Positions 1 through 5,942 of a stretch of DNA of 7,200 bases are shown here, piece by piece (positions within the stretch are counted from its first letter, which is position 1; each line of letters starts with the position of its first letter). The stretch is from JAUVYV01 sp964585535 (GTDB taxonomy: Bacteria > Planctomycetota > Phycisphaerae > Sedimentisphaerales > Anaerobacaceae), in assembly GCA_964585535.1 (NCBI GenBank), contig CAZPDW010000108.1:1-7200 (forward strand). The letters are read 5' to 3'. The translations under genes and the position numbers were made by a program. The notes below the pieces were generated by a model that did no database searches, was not told the origin of the DNA, and saw only the letters and a list, made by a program, of their open reading frames with translations.

Positions 1-401
1 TGACCGTCACCGCAGTAATCTACGTGCTTCTTCTGGTATTTCACTACGCCTATCGCCGTCAATTCATCGCTCTGGCTGAAAAACCGGGAACCTTGAGAAG
101 CGAAAAGCTCTGGGACTTTTTGTTCTTCGCCTCGCAGGGTATCATCACCGTCTTGATTGTCCCGATAGCAGGGGTCTTGCTTGCTTACGCTTTTTTGATG
201 ATTCCAGCCGCGATTGCAGTGCTGTTCACAAAGCGATGGGGCGCCGGTGTCATAATCGGGTGGACCAGCGGCCTTGCCGCGTGTCTGCTCGGGCTGGGGA
301 CTTCGTACCACTTCAACTTTCCATACGGCCCGACCCTTGTGCTGTTCCTGGGTCTGTTCTTCGTGGCCGCCATCGTCATCAAAAGTACACTGTTCAAGTA
401 A
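1..401 (+). CDS. ABC-3 family metal ABC transporter permease, 5'-truncated by the window edge
   Basis: Membrane subunit of a metal (zinc/manganese/iron class) ABC importer, inner membrane. The reading frame is open from base 3 to a TAA at 399-401, giving the last 132 residues; ABC-3 permeases are usually about 260-300 residues, so roughly half is missing. A GTG at 24 lies inside a hydrophobic segment and is not the true start. The visible part holds hydrophobic helices at about residues 1-15, 39-71, 78-98 and 107-128. The family signature is the stretch GVLLAYAFLMIPAA, matching the conserved 'G-x-L-x-x-x-x-L-x-x-P-A' helix. The segment 'LWDFLFFASQG' before it has a clear counterpart in the next gene. 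That gene follows 26 bases downstream on the same strand with its own ribosome site, so the two are very likely co-transcribed and pair as a heterodimeric channel. The family is confident; the metal is unknown. Confidence 0.9.
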   Translation, partial: TVTAVIYVLLLVFHYAYRRQFIALAEKPGTLRSEKLWDFLFFASQGIITVLIVPIAGVLLAYAFLMIPAAIAVLFTKRWGAGVIIGWTSGLAACLLGLGTSYHFNFPYGPTLVLFLGLFFVAAIVIKSTLFK

Positions 402-427
402 AAACAGTTGTTCGAAGGGTATCTGAA

Positions 428-1252
428 ATGATTGAAATCATGGGCTTACCGTTTTTGGCTTGTGTTGTATTTGGGATAATTCTCGGCTACTTTGGATTTC
501 AAGTGCTCAGACGGGAGATTATTTTCATTGATATTGCACTGGCTCAGGTCGCGGCGGTTGGGACCATAGTGGCTCATCTGGCGTTTGACGCCGAGGAGGA
601 ATCTGTGCTTGCGTACATTTTCTCCTTTGGGTGCGTGGCGGTTATGGCGCTCTTCTACGCATTGGTGCGCAGACGCATAACACAAATGTCAATAGAGGCG
701 GTCATCGGAATTTCATTCGCCGTTACCACGGCAGCAGCTCTCTTTCTTGTCGGGGTCGCGCCCGGGCATGCTCACGCACAGGAGATACTCGCGGGAAATC
801 TGCTCTGGGTTACATGGGGACACGTGCTGTGGGCTCTCGTGCTGGCAGTCACTATGGGATGCTGTCTTGGCCTGTTTCACAGGCAGTTTCATAAAGTGTC
901 TTTCAGCTATCAACAGGCGATTGAAAACGGCGTGTTCGTAGTCTGGTGGGATTTTCTTTTCTACCTCCTGCTTGGGGCCGTCATCACGCTGGCGGTGCGC
1001 GTGGCAGGAGTGGTGGTTGTCTTCGCTTTCTTGATCATCCCTGCGACCTCAGCGGTGCTTTTGTTCTCAGGCCAAACCGTCCAACTGCTCTTTGCATGGG
1101 GCTTGGCGGTCGCGGGCTCACTCCTGGGATTGCTCTTCTCATATCGATTTGACTTCTCAGTCGGACCTGCCGTGGCATTTGGTTTGGGTTGCCTGCTCCT
1201 TCTGGTAGCAGTTTTAGCCAAATTGCGCTGCATCCTGTCAAAATCGCAATAG
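428..1252 (+). CDS. ABC-3 family metal ABC transporter permease (second of a tandem pair)
   Basis: Inner-membrane permease of a metal ABC importer, 274 residues, a normal full length for the family. The ATG at 428 was chosen because GAAGGG (414-419) precedes it by 8 bases; the frame is open further upstream but that part only overlaps the previous permease in another frame. Hydrophobic helices run through the whole protein. 'ALAQVAAVGT' near residue 40 corresponds to the family's conserved N-terminal 'S/A-H/Q-A-A-x-x-G' helix. 'GHAHAQEILAGNLLWV' lies at about 110-125, and the signature helix 'AGVVVVFAFLIIPAT' at about 195-209. It shares WDFLF, AGV...AFLxIPA and GLxxSYxFxFxxGP with the preceding permease, so they arose by tandem duplication. 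No ATPase or binding protein gene lies on this strand here; these are presumably to the left of the window. Its stop is three bases from the stop of the convergent cupin gene. Confidence 0.93.
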   Translation: MIEIMGLPFLACVVFGIILGYFGFQVLRREIIFIDIALAQVAAVGTIVAHLAFDAEEESVLAYIFSFGCVAVMALFYALVRRRITQMSIEAVIGISFAVTTAAALFLVGVAPGHAHAQEILAGNLLWVTWGHVLWALVLAVTMGCCLGLFHRQFHKVSFSYQQAIENGVFVVWWDFLFYLLLGAVITLAVRVAGVVVVFAFLIIPATSAVLLFSGQTVQLLFAWGLAVAGSLLGLLFSYRFDFSVGPAVAFGLGCLLLLVAVLAKLRCILSKSQ

Positions 1253-1255
1253 GCC

Positions 1256-1612
1256 TCAATGTTCATGAACGTCCCGCTGAGCGTCAGAGGTCACCGGCGC
1301 CACGCAATAAATATAAACGAGCGGCTCAGTGCCCGTATTCTCTATATTATGAATCGTCTCAGGCGGTATATATACGATATTATCCTTGCCGACATCATAC
1401 GACCGCTGCTTTTCACCAATCAAGGCCCTGCCCCGCCCGGCAAGAAATGTCAGCATTTCTTCATGTGCCTCTGTGCTGTGCTGCCCACATTCCTGGCCGG
1501 GTTGAAGATAGACCCGCCCGGAACGCATACCGCACGTTTGCGGCCTGCCGCTGAGCAGTTCCTGGTATTCTTCGTTGTCCCTTAGTTCTATAACTTCAAC
1601 ATTCTGTCCCAT
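1256..1612 (-). CDS. Small single-domain cupin protein, last gene of the metal ABC operon
   Basis: A 118-residue protein consisting essentially of one cupin beta-barrel, probably cytoplasmic as no signal peptide is seen. Cupin motif 1 is the stretch from G39 to G61 with H45, H50 and E51; motif 2 is G75 to N92 with the 'IPPETIHNI' core and H88. H45, H50, E51 and H88 would form the usual three-His/Glu metal site, though the first two His are four residues apart rather than the standard two. The tail ends in HEH. Start choice: an ATG at 1621 overlaps the permease stop as ATGA, but GGAG (1622-1625) abuts that ATG with no spacing. The same GGAG is 9 bases before the ATG at 1612, so 1612 is preferred; the alternative adds three residues. 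Position after a metal permease suggests a metal-sensing, storage or metal-dependent enzymatic role, which is inference. The cupin fold is confident, the function is not. Confidence 0.85.
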   Translation of the reverse strand: MGQNVEVIELRDNEEYQELLSGRPQTCGMRSGRVYLQPGQECGQHSTEAHEEMLTFLAGRGRALIGEKQRSYDVGKDNIVYIPPETIHNIENTGTEPLVYIYCVAPVTSDAQRDVHEH

Positions 1613-1617
1613 TCCCG

Positions 1618-1625
1618 TCATCTCC
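1618..1625 (-). promoter_or_regulatory. ATGA overlap and ribosome site deciding the cupin start
   Basis: The permease TGA (1620-1618) overlaps an ATG (1621-1619). The sequence GGAG at 1625-1622 touches that ATG but is correctly spaced (9 bases) for the second ATG at 1612. Either start places cupin translation directly behind the permease, implying coupled expression. Confidence 0.6.
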
Positions 1626-2418
1626 GATAGCTTGAAAAACCACGGTACGCAGCGGCAAAGGCGAAAATCAGCGTGCTGACGATAACAATGCACGCTCCGG
1701 TTGGCAAGTTCAGGTAGAACGAAACAACAAAGCCGCCAACGGCGCTGAGAACACCAAAAAGTACCGAAAACGCTACTACGGCACGATAGCCCGTACATAT
1801 CTGGTAAGCGGCTGCTGCCGGATTGGTAATTAAGCTGAAAATCATCAGCCCCCCTACCAATTTCAGATTGACAGCGAGTATCGCACCGGCCAGTCCTAAA
1901 AAAATACAATACAAGAAACTTTCATGTATACCCGTCACAGCCGCCAACGACCGGCTGAACAGAATCGCCTTCAACTCCTTGTTGAAGGCAGTAACAAAAC
2001 CAAGCAGAACAAGTGACAGCCCGGCAATAATGAAGACGGTCTCGGTCCGAACAAAGAGAATACTGCCCCAGAGCAAGCCGAGCACTTCGGAACGACTCCC
2101 GGGCATCAGCCCCATTCCGAGAAACGTCAGGCCGAGCAGCAAGAAAAAAAGAATAGCCAGCCCGACATTCGTGTCGAGCCGGAGCCGGCCGGGCTTAATT
2201 GGCGTCAGGCACGCCGCGGTCACGACAGAGGCAATAACCGCACTAATCATTGGATTCAGCCCCACCAGGCTGCCGAATACCGCCCCGGCCATCGCAGCGT
2301 GCGAGATACACGGTCCAATCAGTGGCATCCGCATCCCCACCATATAGACGCCCAGCAGACCGGTACTCGCCCCTGCAATGGCGCCTGCGACTATAACCAG
2401 AAAAAAAAACGGGTCCAT
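1618..2418 (-). CDS. ABC-3 family metal ABC transporter permease of the complete importer
   Basis: Inner-membrane channel subunit, 266 residues, full length for the family and predicted to act as a homodimer because it is the only permease in this operon. The N-terminal part has the conserved 'MRMPLIGPCISHAAMAG' segment at about residues 29-45, the ABC-3 hallmark with its SHAA core. The signature helix 'VGGLMIFSLITNPAAAA' lies at about 188-204, with Asn where many relatives have a hydrophobic residue. The start ATG lies 3 bases after the ATPase stop and has GAGGGA 9 bases upstream, inside the end of the ATPase gene. Codons 4-6 are a run of nine T on the coding strand (2401-2409). It is a distant relative of the two + strand permeases and closer to the standard Znu/Mnt/Tro type, so it was not copied from them recently. 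Confidence 0.94.
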   Translation of the reverse strand: MDPFFFLVIVAGAIAGASTGLLGVYMVGMRMPLIGPCISHAAMAGAVFGSLVGLNPMISAVIASVVTAACLTPIKPGRLRLDTNVGLAILFFLLLGLTFLGMGLMPGSRSEVLGLLWGSILFVRTETVFIIAGLSLVLLGFVTAFNKELKAILFSRSLAAVTGIHESFLYCIFLGLAGAILAVNLKLVGGLMIFSLITNPAAAAYQICTGYRAVVAFSVLFGVLSAVGGFVVSFYLNLPTGACIVIVSTLIFAFAAAYRGFSSYRR

Positions 2419-2421
2419 AAG

Positions 2422-3219
2422 TCACTGTCCCTCTTCGACAGCCGTGTATCGCCGCCCTGCTATCTCAACCATTCGCACCTTACATTCGTAGGCCTGAGCC
2501 ATCTCCCCGGAGCTCAACACCTCATCGGTGTCCCCGTCCGCCAGGACCCTGCCGCGATGCAGCAGGACCACGCGCTGACACGAAGGCGGCAGCAAATTCG
2601 TCTCGTGCGAAACCATAAGAACGGTCCTTCGCGTCTGTTGAAAAAGCTTATCGACGATTCGCGACAATTCATATTTCCAGTTGAAATCCAGATTCGAGCC
2701 GGGCTCATCGAGCATCAGTATGGAGGGCTGCTGTACCATTGCCCGTGCAATGAGCACCTTCTGCTGTTCGCCGCCGGAAAGGGATGCAAAGGTTTGCATA
2801 GCTTGACCACCCAGACCAATCCTCTCAATCCACTCATCGACAAGCTTATAGCCGTCACGGCTCAGCCGCCGGAGCATCCCCCGGGTACTTACACGTCCCA
2901 TCGCAACAACTTCGCGAACGGTAAACGGCAGTTCGGCGTTGTATTCCGCCTGTTGAGGTACGTACCCGATATCCCGACGAAGATGCGTCCTCTGCCAGGA
3001 GCTGATTGTATGCAGATGTGCATCTGCGAGCATAACAGTTCCTGTTGTCGGGCGAATCAGACCGCAACAGACTTTCAGCAGCGTTGTCTTGCCGGCTCCG
3101 TTTGTCCCGACGATACCGACAAATGTCCCCGCCGGAATCTCAAGGTGGTCAATATCAAGGACAAACCGCCCGCCGCGCTTGACCTTGACGCCGCTCAAGT
3201 GCAGAATTGCTTCCGTCAT
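2422..3219 (-). CDS. Metal ABC transporter ATP-binding protein
   Basis: Cytoplasmic ATPase that powers the importer, 265 residues, a usual length. All nucleotide-binding elements are present and intact: Walker A GTNGAGKT (38-45), Q-loop in YVPQQ (86-90), ABC signature LSGGE (147-151), Walker B ILMLDEP (167-173), D-loop SNLD (175-178) and the switch histidine H205. The D-loop 'GSNLD' and the 'YVPQQAEYNAELPFTVREVV' stretch fit the zinc/manganese ATPase family (ZnuC/MntB type). The start codon overlaps the stop of the binding-protein gene as ATGA (3216-3219), with GGAGG about 10 bases upstream, so translation is probably coupled. The permease gene follows after three bases. The family assignment is firm. 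The metal cannot be deduced from an ATPase, so no gene symbol is given. Confidence 0.96.
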   Translation of the reverse strand: MTEAILHLSGVKVKRGGRFVLDIDHLEIPAGTFVGIVGTNGAGKTTLLKVCCGLIRPTTGTVMLADAHLHTISSWQRTHLRRDIGYVPQQAEYNAELPFTVREVVAMGRVSTRGMLRRLSRDGYKLVDEWIERIGLGGQAMQTFASLSGGEQQKVLIARAMVQQPSILMLDEPGSNLDFNWKYELSRIVDKLFQQTRRTVLMVSHETNLLPPSCQRVVLLHRGRVLADGDTDEVLSSGEMAQAYECKVRMVEIAGRRYTAVEEGQ

Positions 3220-4067
3220 CGCCGGCCCGCCTCCAGAAGAGCATTTAAGTTTTCCATAACGAGCGTATCAAAATTGTTGCGGCCCGGTTGAACATCGGGA
3301 AAATTACTGAACACGACAACGCGCGCATTCAGCCGTTCGGCCAGAGCTTCGGCCAGTGCACTGCCCTCCTGCCGGTTGGCGATGACAAATCCAACGTTCT
3401 TCTCGCGTGCCTTCTCCAGCACATCCTGCAGATTCGCAGCGGTCTCGACATCACTTCCAACAAACGCAGCAACCACATCGAGACCGAGCCAGCGTGCGAA
3501 CTCGGCCTGATGCCCTGAACAGACTACCCTGGTAGCGCGCAAACCTGCATCGTCCACCGAACTTTTTATGTGCCCGGAGAGCTTGCCGAGCCGCTTTTGC
3601 AGCGACAAAAAACGCTCTTTATACACGTCATCGCCACTGCTGCCGTAACGCTCCTGAAGTGCCCTGTGAACTTCACGGCAGCTCTGTAAATAGTTTGCAG
3701 GAATGCACATTCCGTCCGCTATATGAATACTGACAACTTTCAGACCTTTTTCTTTCATCCGTATCAGCGAATCCTCGATGCGATGCTGAAAGTCAGCTCG
3801 CATCAGCAGTCGGCATTCGGTCAACTGTTGGACCTGCCCAGGCGACAGGTCAAAGTGCCCGGGGCACATTCCCGGCGGCGCAAGACAAAGCACATCACTT
3901 GCATCGCCCGTGACATCCGCGACGGCACATTGAAGGTAAGTGTTTGTAACGGCGACGCCCATTGCGGCTTGCGCAGAGGGACGCTTCTTGCATCCTGGTG
4001 CGACAAGCGTCGCTATCAGCAGTAAAACTATGCGAATATGGCTATAAACCGGCCCTTGCATCGGCAT
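3216..4067 (-). CDS. Metal ABC transporter substrate-binding lipoprotein (ZnuA/TroA superfamily), divergent ligand set
   Basis: Periplasmic metal-binding component, about 283 residues. The N-terminus is a lipoprotein signal: a hydrophobic stretch 'IVLLLIATLVAPGC' with the lipidated Cys at about residue 26; Pro at -2 is atypical. The fold is recognised from 'CPGHFDLSPGQVQQL', the family's first metal-ligand segment, with H at about 71. 'CSGHQAEFARWLGL' carries the usual third ligand His (about 186). A charged helix between them and a C-terminal 'NFDTLVMENLNALLE' also fit the family. By my hand alignment the second ligand, normally His in a 'DPHxW' motif, is replaced by Met-Cys (in 'ADGMCIPANY'). 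The last ligand region reads 'FSNFPD', with Asn at the expected Asp. Seven Cys besides the lipid Cys is high for this family. The start is uncertain: TTG 4070, ATG 4067 and ATG 4061 are all possible and none has a strong ribosome site. It overlaps the end of the prepilin gene and the start of the ATPase gene. Confidence 0.88.
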   Translation of the reverse strand: MPMQGPVYSHIRIVLLLIATLVAPGCKKRPSAQAAMGVAVTNTYLQCAVADVTGDASDVLCLAPPGMCPGHFDLSPGQVQQLTECRLLMRADFQHRIEDSLIRMKEKGLKVVSIHIADGMCIPANYLQSCREVHRALQERYGSSGDDVYKERFLSLQKRLGKLSGHIKSSVDDAGLRATRVVCSGHQAEFARWLGLDVVAAFVGSDVETAANLQDVLEKAREKNVGFVIANRQEGSALAEALAERLNARVVVFSNFPDVQPGRNNFDTLVMENLNALLEAGRR

Positions 4068-4719
4068 CAATCATCGGCTCAGTGGGTCGAAAAGAGCCTA
4101 TGTGCTCTCCTTTCTTCAGACGCATCCGAACGATTACTCCTTTACGTTCATCAGGGGCATACCATGTCTTCATAGGCACAGGATAGTGCATTTTTTTCAT
4201 CTCGTATTCGGCGAACTCAGGCCCAATACTGTAAACAACCCACGTCACTGGTGACTTATGAATCCCCTGATGGTACTTGCCTTTTTCTATGCTGTCTCTC
4301 TGCGGAAATCCATCCGGAACCCATATTCGATTCTCGGTGGTCGAATACAGGTTGATGATCAGTGATCCGGCCGCAGTGTACTTGTACGAAAAATCCTTGT
4401 TGAACCTGTCTTCCATACCGGCCCCCCGCCACTCTTCATCCTCGGCAGGTTCAGGCAAGTACTTGCCCTTGGCAAGCTCTTCGGGAAGCTGATAGAAATT
4501 CTCTTTCATCATGCAGTTGACCCGTGTCGGGGGCACATTGCCGTCGTTGTCCATCATATACATCTCAAGCGCCAGGCCTATTTGATTCAGGTCCGAGTTG
4601 ACCGCAACAACCTTCGCCTGGATGCGGGTCCGGCTCATCACAGGCAGCAAAATCCCCATCAGCAGCGCGATGATGGCAATGACCACCAATAACTCAATCA
4701 GAGTAAACGCCTGTTTCAT
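4042..4719 (-). CDS. Prepilin-type N-terminal cleavage/methylation domain protein (pseudopilin-like)
   Basis: Secreted or membrane-anchored pilin-like protein, 225 residues. The leader is four residues (MKQA), followed by the classic F5-T-L-I-E9 with Glu at mature position +5 and a hydrophobic helix to about residue 28; a prepilin peptidase would cut between A4 and F5. Ala rather than Gly at -1 is tolerated and common in Planctomycetota. The next part, 'NSDLNQIGLALEMYMMDNDG', matches the numerous prepilin-like proteins of that phylum, and 'WVVYSIGPE' resembles the C-terminal region of major type II secretion pseudopilins. The globular part has no recognised enzymatic motif. ATG 4719 is preferred because it gives a normal short leader; ATG 4740 would lengthen it by seven residues. 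The gene runs into the start of the metal-binding lipoprotein gene by 20-29 bases depending on that gene's start. Its role in a metal-uptake operon is unknown. Confidence 0.9.
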   Translation of the reverse strand: MKQAFTLIELLVVIAIIALLMGILLPVMSRTRIQAKVVAVNSDLNQIGLALEMYMMDNDGNVPPTRVNCMMKENFYQLPEELAKGKYLPEPAEDEEWRGAGMEDRFNKDFSYKYTAAGSLIINLYSTTENRIWVPDGFPQRDSIEKGKYHQGIHKSPVTWVVYSIGPEFAEYEMKKMHYPVPMKTWYAPDERKGVIVRMRLKKGEHIGSFRPTEPMIDADARAGL

Positions 4720-4843
4720 CTCTTTCACAATCCCCGGCATCTTTGTCGTCGCCGCCAACTTTGTCCTTCCCGCAAAATTTATCCCCAAGGGAACACCGAA
4801 TCCACCTCAACACAATCCCAAATCAACAATCCCATTGTCCTTC
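4720..4843 (-). other. Intergenic region upstream of the prepilin/metal importer operon
   Basis: This 124-base stretch is the longest non-coding piece and the natural place for a promoter of the prepilin-ABC-cupin operon. GGGATTGT occurs three times on the - strand (near 4831, 4817 and 4733) and 'gggataaatttt' near 4778 could hold a -10 element. No convincing -35/-10 pair with normal spacing and no clear Zur, Fur or MntR type palindrome was found. No strong terminator hairpin follows the secreted-protein stop at 4844, so read-through from upstream is possible. Confidence 0.35.
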
Positions 4844-5839
4844 TCACTTCAGCCAATCCTGCGCAAGCTCAGCAAAATCATATAAATCGACCTTCTCGTC
4901 GAGATTCGTATCGCCCGGCCTGCCCGCCCTGCGATGCTCGCGCGAGGCAAGAACCGCACCGTTTCCGTCATAGTCCATCACCCAGATTCGATACCCCACC
5001 GTGCAATCCGGGGGATAGCCCTCCGGCTCCTGGTCCATTATTCCAATTACATCAAACGGTTCACTTAAATTGTTCGAGCCTGCGTAGATCCCTGTACCAA
5101 ATCCCAGCTTTACCGGAAATGTTTTTACCCCATCCGTTACGGTCACTTCGCCGTTCGGCTCCCAGCCGTTCGCATCCGAGAAGTTAACGTCATTGAGTTG
5201 CACCAGGCGCCCCTGGTAAAACTCACAGCCGTATTCACGGTTCGGGTCAAAAACAAATTCGTCGCTTTCGTCTTTAAGTTCATCGAGGGTGACAACCTCC
5301 GGCCTCGGCAAACCGACACCGCGCTCGAGCAACTCAACCGTGAAATCGTACTCCGGCTGGAAATGGTGCTGTTCGTTGACGTTTGTCTTACCCTTGTAGA
5401 AAAGATAATAACCGGTAACCCGCACACGGTCTCCCGGACCGAACTGGACGGCATTGAGTCTTTCCATTTCAGAAATCCAGTCGGCGTCCTCGTAGCTTCC
5501 GGGCGGATTAATCCACGGGAGCAGCTCATAATTTTGCCCAATGTAAACGGCTGTTCCCGCATGGTCGTCGTCTTCGCCCTGTACAAAAATCTGCCACTGC
5601 CCGCCCAGATCAACCGGCTCAGACTGGTAATCAGCCGTTGGGTCAACCATATTGCCCGGCTTGTTCAAAACAATGCCCTCGATTATCACCTTACCCGCTA
5701 CGTTATAAGTCCCGATACCATCTTCGTCCACGGCCTGAAACTGCTCGTGAGTCGCCGGCGTGCACGGGTCGGCGGCAAACAACGTTGAAACACACAAAAA
5801 AAATACCGCCGCCGCCGGACCCACTTCTTCTCTTTTCAC
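4844..5839 (-). CDS. Secreted protein with two probable OB-like domains and a C-terminal dockerin-like EF-hand
   Basis: Exported protein of 331 residues, not assigned to a named family. The GTG start at 5839 was chosen because GGAGG (5848-5852) sits 8 bases before it and it opens directly into a signal peptide: MKREE, a hydrophobic core, and probable cleavage after LFA at residue 22. Residues about 46-170 show the alternating pattern of an OB-fold ('AGKVIIEGIVLN', 'WQIFVQGE', 'GDRVRVTGYYLFYKGKT'). A second similar unit spans about 204-270 ('GRLVQLNDVNF', 'EVTVTDGVKTFPV', 'FDVIGIMDQ'). The C-terminus holds one EF-hand loop with D310, N312, D314, D318 and D321, then 'FAELAQDWL', typical of Planctomycetota extracellular proteins; classical dockerins have two such loops. 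The coding strand has a run of eight T at 5796-5803 in the signal peptide. OB assignment is by eye only. The next gene downstream (prepilin) lies 124 bases away. Confidence 0.82.
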   Translation of the reverse strand: MKREEVGPAAAVFFLCVSTLFAADPCTPATHEQFQAVDEDGIGTYNVAGKVIIEGIVLNKPGNMVDPTADYQSEPVDLGGQWQIFVQGEDDDHAGTAVYIGQNYELLPWINPPGSYEDADWISEMERLNAVQFGPGDRVRVTGYYLFYKGKTNVNEQHHFQPEYDFTVELLERGVGLPRPEVVTLDELKDESDEFVFDPNREYGCEFYQGRLVQLNDVNFSDANGWEPNGEVTVTDGVKTFPVKLGFGTGIYAGSNNLSEPFDVIGIMDQEPEGYPPDCTVGYRIWVMDYDGNGAVLASREHRRAGRPGDTNLDEKVDLYDFAELAQDWLK

Positions 5840-5845
5840 TATTCC

Positions 5846-5884
5846 AACCTCCAAAAANNNNNNNNNNTTTTTTTCTTGAGGGTT
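5846..5884 (-). promoter_or_regulatory. Imperfect inverted repeat around the gap, containing the ribosome site of the secreted-protein gene
   Basis: On the - strand, AACCCTC (5884-5878) and an A-run (5874-5868) can pair with TTTTT (5857-5853) and GGAGGTT (5852-5846). There is one mismatch in the GC-rich part and an AAG bulge. The second arm contains the GGAGG ribosome site for the GTG at 5839, so a hairpin would hide it. The loop contains the N gap, so the pairing is only partly visible, and the A/T runs may be poorly assembled. Confidence 0.3.
5858..5867. other. Assembly gap (10 N)
   Basis: Ten N between the outer-membrane gene and the secreted-protein gene. The flanks are A5 on the left and T7 on the right, so low complexity or a hairpin may have stopped assembly. 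The true gap length may differ from ten. No coding sequence is interrupted if the GTG at 5839 is the start of the secreted protein, since both the start and its ribosome site lie outside the gap. Confidence 0.98.
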
Positions 5885-5942
5885 GCCGCCTGCCCCTTCG
5901 GCTATAAACCCCCTGCTGCGAGAAACACAACGCCGCAGATTG

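Noticed and set aside
236..427. Upstream extension of the second + strand permease
   Set aside because: The extra 64 residues overlap the first permease out of frame and look like translated shadow; a strong ribosome site points to 428.
1222..1250. Inverted repeat ATTGCG/CGCAAT at the convergent gene ends, as a terminator
   Set aside because: Six-base arms with a 17-base loop and no T tract on either strand; too weak to call.
1261..1270. Perfect 10-base palindrome GTTCATGAAC at the end of the cupin gene
   Set aside because: It lies in coding sequence, is a single short palindrome expected by chance, and is not repeated in any intergenic region.
1613..1909. Upstream extension of the cupin frame into the permease gene
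   Set aside because: The added residues overlap the permease coding region in another frame and resemble no cupin; ATG 1612 or 1621 fits the domain boundary.
2299..3291. Long open frame of about 330 codons on the + strand opposite the ATPase gene
   Set aside because: It is antisense to an intact, motif-complete ATPase, has low-complexity Arg/His/Pro-rich composition, and shows no domain or ribosome site; it is a shadow of the real gene.
5198..5788. Open frame of 196 codons on the + strand opposite the secreted-protein gene
   Set aside because: It has no recognisable domain, no good start signal, and lies wholly inside a gene with signal peptide and EF-hand on the other strand.
5868..5942. 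Terminator after the outer-membrane gene
   Set aside because: On the - strand only a short GCCG/CGGC stem is seen and it is not followed by a T run; the poly-T tract is on the opposite strand.
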